The notes beneath the pieces were generated by a model that was not told the origin of the DNA, ran no database searches, and saw only the letters and a program-made list of their open reading frames with translations. 64,000 nucleotides of DNA, taken from Hermodice carunculata (taxonomy: Eukaryota > Annelida > Polychaeta > Eunicida > Amphinomidae). Where the stretch lies: assembly GCA_964020975.1 (NCBI GenBank), contig OZ026623.1:82393123-82457122 (forward strand), given 5' to 3'. Positions 41,439 to 57,381 of this stretch are shown in pieces. The position numbers and the translations under genes were made by a program. Position 1 is the stretch's first letter, and each line of letters starts with the position of its first letter.

Positions 41439-41446
<8 letters not shown>

Positions 41447-43192
41447 ATTTATATAAAAGACAAAAGTACCACTTTTTACAGCAACTCTATGGTACTGCAG
41501 TCTGAGGCTTTTTTTCTCCACTTTTCTTTCAACACAGAGTGACTTATGTGGTCAAGCTGAGAACCAAGTACTGTCGTGCATAAATACGAAGAAAGTGTGA
41601 CTCAAGGACGGTAGGGGATGAGTGTCCAAGAATAATGTGACAAAGCCTGTTTAAAACGTAATTTCGTACCAGTCTATGGTGCGTGGTAAGTCCTATTAAA
41701 TTGCGTTACCGGTAATAAATATTTGGGGACACTGCCATTAAGCACGACTAAATACTGACTGCCAGCATGTTGCCAACTGTCTGCAATATCCACCTGTCCC
41801 TTACAATTACGAACTTAATGTTACACTGTATGTGTATATGGACACCTATCTTACACTATGGCTTAATGTTAAGTATATGTGGATATGTTTTGCGCTATGG
41901 CTTTAAATTGAGTATACGTACATATTTGTTCGTGTACTGCCAACTTTCGTTATTCATCCCCGTGACCCCGTGCTAACTATACCCCATATTGCAAGTCTGC
42001 ACGCATGACATGTTTTTTCCAAGGGTTCGCCGGGGCATAACCGGCCCGTGGGTGTTCTTTCAGTTGCCTGCATGCTTGGAATTGTAGGGAAGGGCTGCCT
42101 GGCCGCGGTTCCATGTTGTGTAGCGCAAACCTGTTTATTTCTTAATGGCACATTTTGCTGGCGGCTGTCTATTGTCTTACCATTAAAAACCATTGACGCT
42201 GCCCATTACGGCTCATCAAAGATCTACCAACCAGACAAGGTGCCGCGGGCAAATGTGTGTACTCTCTGGCGATGCGCACCGGGCGCAATTAAAATGTTTG
42301 TCGCGACGCAACATTATAGCATAATTTTAAGTTCAACACATGTAATTTTCAAATATTTTGGGTGTCATCATCGAGTACCCTGTCGTCTTATAGTGTGTCA
42401 GTGGTGTGCAGTTGCATGTCATCCTTTAATCGGGTCATTGCCCCACCCAGGGGCCCGCAACGTGGGCAGGATATTCATTCAACACTGGCACCCTTTATAA
42501 ACCACAAACTGCAACTGATGTCTGCAGGTGGACTTGGTTGTGGAGTTACGGAAAAAAATAATAGTGCAGAAAACCGTGCACTTGATTTTCACGGGTGACA
42601 TTGTTTCAAAGTTAAATTTAGGCTTCACCAAAACCGATGAAAGTGAACCGACATGATAATCAAGTCTACCATGCGAGAAACGTGAGCACAACAACGCCCT
42701 CCAGCAGAAGTTAACAGAACAAGGTTATTTTCTACTCTCCCAACTTCCTTGTTTTGTTACCGCACCTTCACCCATGTATTTTTTTTTTTTTTTTTTGGTC
42801 CTTATTGCTCAGAGGCTTTCCCCATTTCCAGCAGGGAACATATCCGTGCCAATGCTGGCAATTTCTCTCTCACTCCACCTGGTATATTTGTATTTTTAAA
42901 CTTTGTATTCACTGGAAGCAGAACAGGAAATCGACCTGGCATACAACGTGAGTCTTCACGTGGACCGCAGTACACAAACCACAGACTCGTCAATGAAGCG
43001 GTTCACCTGAAAGAACTTCACGGAACAAATGTATTCATACTGGCGGGTTTTTTTTACACACGTATATATTGCACCTTTTATGATGAGTTGAGTTTTTGTT
43101 TTTGTTTTGTTTTTTGTTTTTGAATCAATTGTGTCATATGCTTTTGCTTTAATGTAGTATACCGACTTCTGGCCAAAAATTACAAAAAAATA
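41439..43192. other. No gene recognised
   Basis: Includes a GC-richer part (about 41970-42500) with overlapping open frames on both strands and no identifiable motif. Confidence 0.4.
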
Positions 43193-43290
43193 ACGACAAT
43201 GATGATGATGATGATGGCGACGACGATGATGATGATGATGATGACGACGACGACGACGAAGACGACGACGACGACGATGATGATGATGAT
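43193..43290. repeat. ATG/ACG microsatellite
   Basis: Alternating blocks of GAT and GAC units, similar in composition to 26279-26356. Confidence 0.95.
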
Positions 43291-45484
43291 GGGATCACTC
43301 TGGACATGTGACATTACACACATATTTCTTATATTTTGAATTCTTTAAAAAAACGGATCGGTTGAACAACATTCACTATATCTTGATAACAAACACATAA
43401 ACAAAAATACGCGGGTTCGCTGAAAATCTCTGGTAATTAAAGGTTGTCTGCAAATGTGGCTGCATAATACTATATTAAAGATTTAGCCAGATTCAAGTAC
43501 GTAGAAACACAGCAATGTGTGCGCGCCTTGCGTTTGTTGTTTGTACTTTATTTATCCATGCGTTTGATTATACACTATACACAAAGCATTCCAGGAGAAT
43601 AGCCACGAGACAGACAGGCTTTTGTAGTCCTTGTAAACACATTTTTTGCACAAAAATTAATCATTATCAAACATTGAGTAGTGGAGTTTGCCCGTAAGGG
43701 TAAAGTTTCGCATCAAAGAGGTCAGATGTCCGTGGGAAAGGAATTAACGATCGGGAAACTTGACATAAGAGGTGGAATGATCTGCCCATTTCAAGACAAA
43801 GGCGGCGCGTGCGATAATAAAAACAACCAATCTTATTTTATTGGTATTTTTTCTTTTTTCAATGACCACTCCATTTGTCCTCGCTCAACCCGGACCCCAC
43901 ACTCCCACCCCAACCCCACACCGTATGTGTTTAAAGGAATCATGTGTGAATACACACATATAAGTGATTCCTAAATTTACAAGTCTCTGAAGTTCAGTTT
44001 AATTGTGTCACCACGTAGACACACAAAACATGAGCTATTAGGTATATTCGGTGATAAACAGGATATTTGAACCAATCTTTAGTGGAATAGATATGTCATG
44101 CAGTCTGTGCCGGGGGTATTTTGGAAGTGCCATTGAAGATAATTCAGACACAATTAGGTAGAACACTTGTATTTAACTGATCGCTCCATTAAATCGCATA
44201 ATTCAATAGTTAAGAAAGTGCAGTATGCTTCTTTTGGCACGTATTCACTGACACGTAACGTGTACCTGTGCAAGGAAAAGCAAGACGGTTTTTTTTTTAT
44301 TGTTCATCTGTTTTATGCATCTCTAGTAGTCTATTGATGCCGAACGACATTATGTTAGTGTCCATGAAATTACAGGTATATTGAACGTCCTGGCGTACAA
44401 TAAATATCATAGGAATATGACAAAGTGTTCATTACGTTGGCAGAGCCGTTCTTACGTGTCAGGTAGGCCTGGCGTCAGTCTGTACAAACGCACGTGAAAT
44501 GCCAGTGCTTGGCCGTTTCACTGCAAAATGCAATTGTAGAATTTCTTGAAATAGATTTTCGGTAACTAATACTGGAATGAAAGACAGTACAATAGTGCCG
44601 CTAATTATTGCACGATATCTTGAATTCATCTGAATTTATCTAAAATTGATATTTAGAATATCTTATTACATGAAAGATGTCTAAATTGTATTTTTCAATA
44701 ATTTTAATAGAATTCTAAATATCTTTTCTATAAAATCCAAAATGTCTTAACTCATGCGATTCACTGTCAAGTTTTGAATTGAGTCAGCAGCTTTCCGTGG
44801 CGCGTTTTAGGTACAATGAGTCCGAAGGGCACCGAGAAATGTTATTTACCTAGACCGTTATATTATTGTAGATGTTTCAAATTTTAGTCGCATGCGCAGT
44901 TGGCAATGAATAAGCAAAAATCAATTCAAATATTGCCGAATACACTACATTAAAGATATATTTCTTAGGAGTGAAATTATTTACTGTAAGTCTTATAAAA
45001 TGTCTTGATTTACTTAAAGATATCTTAATACCTTTCAAATACAATATATCTCGAAGCAGCATAATGAGTGCTCCCGGTGCCATATTATTTATTTACAAAA
45101 CAACTAAATATGAAGGCTCTGAGCATTTCAGTCAATTCTGAATTATCATAAATCTGTTCCATATTTTATCATAAGTAATACATTTATGTATAAAATATGT
45201 ATGGCATTTAATTTCCTCGTATTGGCTATTCTACAACAAACTACAGAATAGTGACAGTCCTGTGCTCAGAGGGTTAAGAGCTCCTGTGGCCTTGGAAATA
45301 ATATCGAGGTCTCTCTTTGGTGCAACTATCATCACTATTTGCAATGGGAAGGTCTCCACTCGCCCACAGTGTTGAAGACTTCATTTTGATGTAAAAGGTA
45401 AAGGAAGTACCACAATAATTGCCAAGAAGAACATTTTTTTTTCAGATTTTGTTTGGAATGAAACAAAAATTCATTAAAAAACAC
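43291..45484. other. No gene recognised
   Basis: Unique AT-rich sequence with no supported feature. Confidence 0.45.
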
Positions 45485-47460
45485 CTAAGGTACATCCCCA
45501 TCAAGTTTCAAGTGAATCTGGCTGGCGATTTTGAAGATGTTAAAAATGTGAAGTCCCATTGCATGCTTATTGACTTGCACTGTAAGGAATAAGAACGAAT
45601 GCATAGGCCAACAAGTGACAGAATGGACAAAATGTTTGAAACCAGGGTTCTCCATTATCGCCACCTAGTTAACAAATGTATCTGATCCCTCCACATGTTA
45701 CTTTTCCACAACGTTTCAGCACAATCTGAATGGTGATTCTGGAAAAATCCAAAACAGCCTGAATACAACAAGACATGTTTGTAAAACATAAATGCCCCTG
45801 TACCGTCATTATGCTCGCCCTCATTACCCTGTTTATAGTGCGACTTTTGGCCCTAATAGAAGACTTTTAGCATCTCAAAAATAAAAGCTCTGGCTAAAAA
45901 AAATCTGCAGTAATTAAGCAGAAACCGAATCCCGTAATGTGGCTCTGTGACCTTGGAAATTGTTTTAAGTTAATCCATTTCAGAATTTAGCCTAGCCCCC
46001 ATAGAAGGCTATATTCTTGTGCAATATGAAAGCCGTAAGTTAAAAACATCTTAGTTATCATGCCGAAACCAAGTTCACGAATAGGACTCTGGGTGGTGAC
46101 CTTCGGAATTCGGTCAAGGTCATCCATCGTCTACTCTGACCAATCCCTGATTGAGGACTATTATCATGTGCAATATTAAAACTATAACTTAAATTCTGAG
46201 TTACAATACACAACCAAGTTCACTGAAATGCCCTTCTGGCCTTTAAATTTATGTCATCTTCGAACTTGAACTAGCCCCGGATAAGGACTATACACCTTTG
46301 CTATACACATGTCCTTTCGCAAAATCTTTTTAAGTAATCGCGCCAAAAACTACAACTTTCTATAGCAGTTCCGTGACCTTGAAAATAAGGTTAAGGTCAA
46401 CCACCTTCATACTTCACCTAGCCCTTATATGGGAGTATGTACCTGGGTATTATCAAAGTCCTATCTCAAAAAATTGTTGAGTTATGGTGCGGAAAACACA
46501 GTCTCTCTACCGGCAGACCGACATGAGGATTGCTGTATGCCTCGCCTTGTTCAAGGGCGGGGGGGGGGGGCATAAAATCGTAAAAAATAGAAACAAATCG
46601 TAATGTCACCTGTCGACCAAATTAAGGTTCAGGAGTCCCAAAAAGTGACCACATGCAATTTTAAGTAATTATCAGAGCGATTTTGGAGATTTTTTAAAAA
46701 AGATTTTATCAAAATCTTAACAAAAATAATAATAAACAAAAGTAATAAAATAAACTCTAAACTCATTGAAGCGAGACAACTTAAAGAAATTTGGTAGAGA
46801 TCCATCCAAGGGACATTTTGACCAAGTTTGAAGTTAATTTGGCTGGCGTTTTTCGAGAAAAAAATTGAACATGTGAATTGTCATTGCAATCCGACTAACA
46901 TAGCAATCAATAGAAATGTATGCATCAACCGAAAAGTACCCAAATTGAAAAAAAAAAAAGACATTGTTAAAAAGCAGTCATCCAGATTATCACTACCTGC
47001 AGAACACCTTTGTTTACCCCCCCCCCCTTCCCGCCCCCAAGCTTCGTTTCCGCAAGGTTTCTGAACAATCTAACGCACGCTTTTGGAGATGAAGTCGAGA
47101 ATAGCTTTAACACATAAGAATTCAGAAAGAAAAATAGAAAAATATCACATCAGCACAGCCTTGTGAACAAATTGGTGTCCAAGAATTTTCTCGAAGTGTC
47201 CCTATGCAACTTTCAAGGAATTGGCAAGGCTTTTCTCAGTGAAAAAACCCTCCTTTTTTTAGATTTTACCGAAAAAACTGAATTTAAAATTCATTTTAAA
47301 AGATTGAAAAATCTGGAGCATGACCATTTGAACACACTCAGTAGCGATCTATCAATAGCACATCATTGCTGTTAAGTTTGAAGTGGTCCTGGCTGCCGGT
47401 TTTGGAAAAGTTAATGAAACTTACCATCGCATTCCCTATTGACTTGCATCGTAATCAATA
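45485..47460. repeat. Three diverged copies of one repeat segment
   Basis: Segments at about 45497-45600, 46815-46925 and 47370-47470 share AAGTTTGAAGT-like, TGGCTGGCG-like and TTGACTTGCA-like blocks in the same order and orientation. Divergence is high. They flank the 142-bp array and lie next to the Tc1-like remnant. Confidence 0.6.
45940..46575. repeat. Old tandem repeat, about 142-bp period, four copies
   Basis: A GTGACCTT-type block recurs near 45947, 46096, 46238 and 46373. In most units it is followed by an AAGGTCA-like stretch, a TAGCCC-like stretch, and a GTTAC/GTTAT block. The right end (CGGCAGACCGACATGAGGAT, then a GGGCGG-rich tail) resembles the end of dispersed repeats I recall from marine invertebrates. 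Copies are heavily diverged. Confidence 0.65.
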
Positions 47461-47464
47461 GGAA

Positions 47465-47960
47465 TGAAGAGATTTGTGAATGGATGTGTGGTGGAACATG
47501 ACCGCTATGGAGGAGGCAGTGTCATGATGTGGGGGCACAATCATGATGACGGGAAGAACATAACTCTTCCACATAAATGGGTCTCTAACAGGCCAGCACT
47601 ATGTGGATGAGATCCTGCTAACAGTCGCCAAATGGATTTAGCTACATCCAGTGCTACTGTTACAGAAAGACCATGCATTACAGGTTACTGCACCAGTCAG
47701 CATGCATTATCTCCAACAGTAAAACATCTAAATGTTACCATGACAAGCCCTATCTCCTTACCTGTTCCCTCTGAACATTTATGGCATGGGCTTGGCTGTC
47801 AAGTCTGGGACGAGTATGACAAACCAATTGGCTCAGCTACTCAAAGACCACTGGAACCAAATTCCCCAGGCTGAGATAGCCAAGCTCACGAGCAGCATGC
47901 CAGAGGGTCCAGGATTGCTTGGAAGAAGCGTGGTGGTCACACCTGCTACTGATTCGTGAA
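47465..47960 (+). pseudogene. Tc1-like transposase remnant
   Basis: Plus-strand translation, with changes of frame, gives RYGGGSVMMWG (about 47505), a piece matching LTGQ-YVDEIL, then EHLWHGLGCQVWDEYDKP (about 47775), and finally HWNQIPQAEIAKL and SSMPEGPG (about 47850-47910). This is the order and spacing of the C-terminal half of Tc1-family DDE transposases: the GGGSVM-x-WG block, EHLWD, and the terminal IP-x-EI. The N-terminal DNA-binding part is absent and several indels are evident. No terminal inverted repeats were found, so element ends are undefined. Confidence 0.9.
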
Positions 47961-48509
47961 ACCTTGAAATAACCATAAAGGTCCTCTTCTGGATCACCAT
48001 ATGCTCCCCAAAGAGGTTGTAAAAGCACTGGTACATAAAAAACAAGCTCCCCACGTACACATCCTAACACACATGCCTAACGTAGGCGAAGAGAGTAACT
48101 GATTTCCTTGCCAAGAGCATAAAATGCATCTGAAATTGAATTCAGGACACCCTAAAAAGAATTTAAAGATATCTGAAAGTGGCTTTTTGAAAGTGAATTT
48201 TTGGTATCTGTACTTGTATTTAAGACAATTTATATTAAGTGCATTTAGAAATAGCTTGAAATGAATCAGATACACGTAAATTCATATTATGTTTCAGCAT
48301 ATTTTAAATGCTATGTGTTAATGCTGCGACACGCTAAAATTGTGCATGCTATGACATAACCCAATGGTACACGATCTTACAACTAAACCAACAACAAAAC
48401 ACAAGAAACAAGAAAGTACGATGATGCCTTTCATATTTTACACATGCGAAAACACTAACTATGTTTTCTCGTGTACAAAATGTGTCAATCAACACATACA
48501 ACCACTACC
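47961..48509. other. No gene recognised
   Basis: Unique sequence after the transposase remnant, possibly the element's own 3' part. Confidence 0.35.
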
Positions 48510-48522
48510 CCTACTACTACTT

Positions 48523-48612
<90 letters not shown>

Positions 48613-48668
48613 TTATTATTATTATTATCACTACTACTACTACCACCACCACCACCACTAGTACTACT
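48510..48668. repeat. CTA microsatellite with ATT and CAC variants
   Basis: About 36 CTA units, then short ATT, CTA and ACC blocks. Confidence 0.97.
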
Positions 48669-49567
48669 ATCCCTGAAACGTAGTCATTTGGAGTAAAAAC
48701 AAAATTTCCGTGGACAGTGTCCCTTAACCACCTCTTCAGCTGACAATTATGTTGGCATTTGATTCGATACCAATCTCTCTTTATACATGATAACTGCTCA
48801 GAAGTTACAAGAGCCACACCTACTATTGATTTCACCATGAATGTGGCATTTATTTTAAATCACGAATGAATGTAAAGGTGTTGACCATCAGTTGTGTCGA
48901 ATTGGCCTCCAGAATTTATTCAGAAGGTGGCAGACTAACCTTTTTCTTCAGCTAAGTGGAGCACATCCCTTTGAGGTACTTCCTTAGTACCACTTGTAAC
49001 ACATCTGCAGAGTAAATATCAGGGTAGGTATGTTATGACCCCCCCCCCCCCCAAGACATCTGTTAAAGGAAGCCAACATCTTTCCCTCACCCTGGGTCAA
49101 CTTTTCCAGGGCCAAAGTTACTGCTCGTGATCATCAGATGTCAAGAAAGTGCCTTTGATTTGGGCCATTAATCTCTCCCATTGGATTTGGCTGTGTCTAG
49201 CTGGGTGTGCTTTTGGATACCACTAAATTGCCTGTCTCAGCAAGCCACTATTCCAAACAAAATAGAAAATGGATGTGGGGTCATTTTTCACTGCTGGTGC
49301 TAGCATGTCCACATTATACATATTATTAAAGGTCTGGCCACTAACTTTACCACTGCGCACCGCCAGGTCAGCACACAAGCTGTTGAATGGATATTTTTTC
49401 TGCTGTCTTCCACTGTGCCCTATGATCTGCAAGGTAACAGGAAGAGGGCAGAAACTTTGACCCAGATTTTACTTAGTGAGTGAGCTCTTTTGTTGTGTCT
49501 ACAATAGTCGTATGATAATTAGCTTCTTTTTCACCTCAGTGGACTGGACCAGACAGCCAGGGTACCA
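48669..49567. other. Unassigned, weakly coding-like
   Basis: The minus-strand frame at 49223-49432 (SLCADLAVRSGKVSGQTFNN...) and its neighbours have a coding-like feel but no recognised domain. It is possibly a decayed transposon. A C-run lies at about 49040-49052. Confidence 0.3.
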
Positions 49568-49672
49568 TCAGTTGAGGTGTCACCCACTCCTTGAGCTGAC
49601 TAGAGACTATTTATACTGGCCTGCCCCATGCATATAACTAACATACAATTAGCTTCCTGGTGGTGGCAGCAT
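49568..49672 (+). repeat. Dispersed repeat, copy 2 (partner at 8622-8735)
   Basis: Aligns with 8622-8735 in the same orientation through ACCCACTCCTTGAGCTGA, CTAACATACAATTAG and GGTGGCAGCA-type blocks. Confidence 0.65.
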
Positions 49673-51051
49673 TTTGGGGCAGAGCTACTGTATTCAAAGG
49701 GATACTTTGATGTTTAAAACTTGAGAAAGGAACAGATATCTGGTGCCCAAACACACATTAAAATAATACTTTGTTAAAAGGATCACATTACAGCTTTATT
49801 AACAAAATTCGGTATCCTTTTTTTTCCAAGAACAAATACTTTAAGGTAATGCCCAACCCATTGCAGGTTAGGTCATATATCTCTGCAATAGGTATGATTA
49901 GCATAGTAAATATATGTTTAAGCTTAACTGGAAATGAATTTAGAGTGCACTGTGACCAAAAAGACATGGCTATACAGTGATAACTGTTGTATAAACAAAC
50001 AGATAGTACTGAAAGTGGTATGCATCAAGTTTTTCAGATATTTTTGCAAAATGTTGCGATCGAAGTGGTTTATTCTTGAATTATTTTGGTCTGTACATAC
50101 TCAACTTCAGTAAGGATTCCAGCAATTTGTTTCAAGTGCACCCGTTCTATTGTGAGAGTTGGTCAAAGTTGCTGATGAGTTCATTTTTAAATATACTGGT
50201 TCAAAAAAAACAGACTCTTCAATTGTGTGAACCAGTCACTTCTGTATGGATCAAAGTAAAAAAACATTCTTGTATATTTTTGCAGTTAAGACTTTAATAT
50301 TCAGCTCAGTGTTTGTTTGAAAAAAATAAGCAATAAAAACTCGAGTAATATCGCTGCCATGTTAAGCTGGCTGCCACCATCATCATTCCCAGTAATGCGT
50401 CTTTGAAGGGCATAGTAGAACTTTGAACAGGGACAAACAGTCATAGAGTTAGTTTGGAGAAGCCAAACATGATAATTTTTTAGTGATTGAGTTATTTGTG
50501 TGTTTGTTTACACTGCAAAGTGTCAAACAGTAGCGATACCATTACGTGTCAATAATGCAGTCTCTAGTTAAAACTCAGTCCAAGTCTAAAACTATCCAAA
50601 TCCTGACACGTCTATCAACATGAACACAACAGCAAGACTTGAATAGCTATCTTGCAATAAATTATGCATTGAACATCTAAAGAGGATCAGATGTCATATT
50701 GACAATGTAGAATGACCGTCCATGTTAAAAAACTTTCAGTCTCCAAACAGGCGATGTCAAAATCCACAAGTTCAAGGTAGACATAAGACCAAGTTTATGA
50801 TATTTGTATACATCAGTCAATGAATAGAAATGCAGTATGAAGGAAAAAACCTCTCTCCTGACTTGGGACTGGTCCCAACAAAAGTTAGTAGTAGGTTAAA
50901 TCGATTTGATGCCACCAACATCCAACTTTAAGATTTATAACTTGCCTCATACACACATTGTATAACATTTCAGTTACAATGGTTAGTTTCAGATATTTAT
51001 TACATCATTTGTCTCACATATCAAACCCACTGGATATCTGTAAAGTAAAAT
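49673..51051. other. No gene recognised
   Basis: AT-rich unique sequence. Confidence 0.4.
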
Positions 51052-51309
51052 TTAATTTTTACCCAGAAACTTCAGAAATGATCGTTTAAATTTCATTTTC
51101 ATATGTCTCTGTTTAACCAGTTTTTGAAAAAGCAGTAAATGACGGTAGTCAAAGTTGTCAAAATCAGTGTATACTTTGGCAAAGGCAATTAACATCGACG
51201 CATAGACACCAGAAGCTGGCCTGAGTTGAATATTTATTTCCATATGACGGTAATTTACTATATTAAATTCAAAATCAGCACGGGGTATATTTGTTAAATA
51301 TATTCTCAA
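51052..51309 (-). mobile_element. Penelope-like RT tail fragment
   Basis: An 85-residue minus-strand frame (NIPRADFEFNIVNYRHMEIN... SGVYASMLIAFAKVYTDFDN... YRHLLLFQKLVKQRH) has the layout of the segment after the catalytic box in the element at 3320-6030 and its relatives: a hydrophobic IRYAR-like helix, DF-x2-R, then L-x2-KL-x-KQG. Upstream RT sequence is absent, so it is a 5'-truncated fragment. It is broken. Confidence 0.6.
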
Positions 51310-55822
<4,513 letters not shown>

Positions 55823-55823
55823 C

Positions 55824-55870
<47 letters not shown>
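55823..55870. repeat. GT microsatellite
   Basis: About 23 GT units with one GTTT interruption, downstream of the CLC gene's last exon. Confidence 0.97.
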
Positions 55871-55872
<2 letters not shown>

Positions 55873-56199
55873 TCATCGGAAAAATCAAAATGATAAAAAC
55901 TTGAAGACAACACTGCTGCATAATTCTGTTGCAGCTTATTTCTACCTTAGTCCTTGCCCGTATGGTAGTGCATTGACACACGATGAGACAAGGCACAATA
56001 CAGAGACCATTATTTCTAGATTTTTTTCCATATTGGAATTATTGCTGCGACAAAGAACAGGAGTGATATAACTTCCATCTTAAAGACCCCGGATTTTGCC
56101 CTGTTGAACTGAGCACTGAACGTTCCACAGTGTGTCGTTACAGTCCTTTGAAAGTGAGCAATTAGCAGACTTTGCCAGTTGGTTAAGGTGACAAAATCT

Positions 56200-56205
56200 T
56201 TTATT
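56200..56205 (-). promoter_or_regulatory. Likely polyadenylation signal of the CLC gene
   Basis: AATAAA on the minus strand, about 75 bases after the stop codon of the terminal CLC exon. A short 3' untranslated region is implied if it is used. Confidence 0.5.
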
Positions 56206-56276
56206 ATATACTTTTTCCACGCAGTCGCGCGGACAACAATAACATGCATTTTACCGTTGTTTTACATCAAATGGTG

Positions 56277-56780
56277 TCACAGTTGTGTTTCTTGTGTTTT
56301 GTGTTTTAGTGATCCAGATAGTAGACCCCTAGGTACGTGCGTGAGAGAACCTCTTGGAGTATTAGAAACTGAACGTGGAGGTGTATTTGATGGACTGATA
56401 CGGAAGGATCCCACATGCTTTGTAAGCAGTGAAGCTGGCCCTAGTGTTCCGGGAGGGGGCGTCTGCGGTTCCGTTTGGTCTTTCGCCACTGCACGAGAGA
56501 CGGTGATGGCGGGGAGAACAACATAGTCACCATCATTTTCATCATTGTCTTCAATGTCAGTTTCAAATACTTCGTCATCGTCATCATCCTCCTGTAAGCC
56601 TTGAACTTTCTGTTGAATATTATATGCCATCAGGTCCTTTCTCGTTATAATTCCAACCACTCGATTGTTCGCATCAACCACTACTAGATGGCGCATCCCA
56701 AGGCTACGGAACAGCTCATACGTCCTTAGCAACGAGTAATCCTCGTCAACTTTGGGGGCAGAAATATTTATGAACCTTTC
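56277..56780 (-). CDS. CLC chloride channel/exchanger, terminal exon: CBS2 and acidic tail
   Basis: The acceptor is CTTATTGTAG just above 56780. The exon is 504 bases and reads 167 residues to the TGA. It starts in phase 0 with ERFINISAPKVDEDYSLLRT, continues with YELFRSLGMRHLVVVDANN and VVGIITRKDL, the second CBS domain of CLC proteins, and matches the vesicular CLC-6/CLC-7 and plant-type group best (ALGLRHLVVVD, VVGLVTRKDL in CLC-7). CBS pairs bind nucleotides and gate transport. After the domain comes an unusual roughly 110-residue tail with an acidic run (DDDDDEVFETDIEDNDEND) and several Ser/Thr-Pro sites; mammalian CLC-7 ends shortly after CBS2. These proteins move chloride, usually against protons, across endosomal or lysosomal membranes. 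I cannot choose between CLC-6 and CLC-7, or another CLC, from the CBS part alone. Confidence 0.92.
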   Translation of the reverse strand, partial: ERFINISAPKVDEDYSLLRTYELFRSLGMRHLVVVDANNRVVGIITRKDLMAYNIQQKVQGLQEDDDDDEVFETDIEDNDENDGDYVVLPAITVSRAVAKDQTEPQTPPPGTLGPASLLTKHVGSFRISPSNTPPRSVSNTPRGSLTHVPRGLLSGSLKHKTQETQL

Positions 56781-56810
56781 CTACAATAAGGTAAACACAC
56801 TCATCAAATT

Positions 56811-57253
56811 AACATTTCTACATATATAATTGATTTTGCATTGCAGCCTGACCCTATTTCAAAAAAGAGATGAAAGTTGTTTATATTTGCTGGGCAAAAA
56901 TTTATCTAAAATTTAAAAGACAGCCAATGACTAAAATTTAATGACGAAACGGGCGTGATTGGTGTGCGGAAAATGCCAGCAACTTATTTTACATTTTTCT
57001 TTCTTTCTTTGTGTATATGTGTGCCAAATTACCATTTCAACATATTTAATTGATTTTATATTGCAGCCTGACCCCTGTTTTAAGAAAGGGAAGAAAGTTG
57101 TTTACATTTGCTGGGCAAAACTTAAAATCAAATCTTAAAGACGGCCTATATGCAAGATTTAATGAAGAAACTGGCGTGATTGGTGTGCGGAAAATGCCTG
57201 CTACTGATTTTACATTTTTTCTTTCTTTCCTTCTTTTGTATATATTTGCGTGG
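56811..57253. repeat. Intronic tandem duplication, about 220 bp per copy
   Basis: Two direct copies begin at 56811 and 57031 (offset 220). Shared strings include TAATTGATTTT, TTGCAGCCTGACCC, TTTGCTGGGCAAAA and GGTGTGCGGAAAATGCC. Both lie in the last intron of the CLC gene and end about 30 bp before the donor at 57285. They are roughly 80-85% alike by eye. Confidence 0.9.
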
Positions 57254-57285
57254 GGTTTTTTTTCTTGCCAGACTAAATAACTTAC

Positions 57286-57381
57286 AAGATTGATATATAT
57301 TTTGTAGTACTGGACAAATTTCGTGTACATGTGCACTCTCTCCATCTTTGCTTTGTAGTTGGGTACATAATCCAGAGAAAC
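57286..57381 (-). CDS. CLC chloride channel/exchanger, linker exon before CBS2
   Basis: The 96-base exon lies between a good acceptor (TTTTATGTTTTCAG) and a strong donor (ATCTT then GTAAGT), all on the minus strand. In phase 0 it reads 32 residues, VSLDYVPNYKAKM... then FVQYYKIYINL. Its end joins the next exon in phase as IYINL-ERFINISAP. That equals the YVDLHPFLNPSP-type segment that begins CBS2 in other CLC proteins, which confirms the frame. The CBS1 exon ends in a different phase, so an unlocated exon (about 1 mod 3 bases, carrying the end of CBS1) must lie between 57382 and 61234. Confidence 0.82.

Noticed and set aside
42048-43123. Overlapping frames of 60-150 residues in a GC-richer stretch
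   Set aside because: Open frames occur on both strands at once, with no recognisable domain or splice context.
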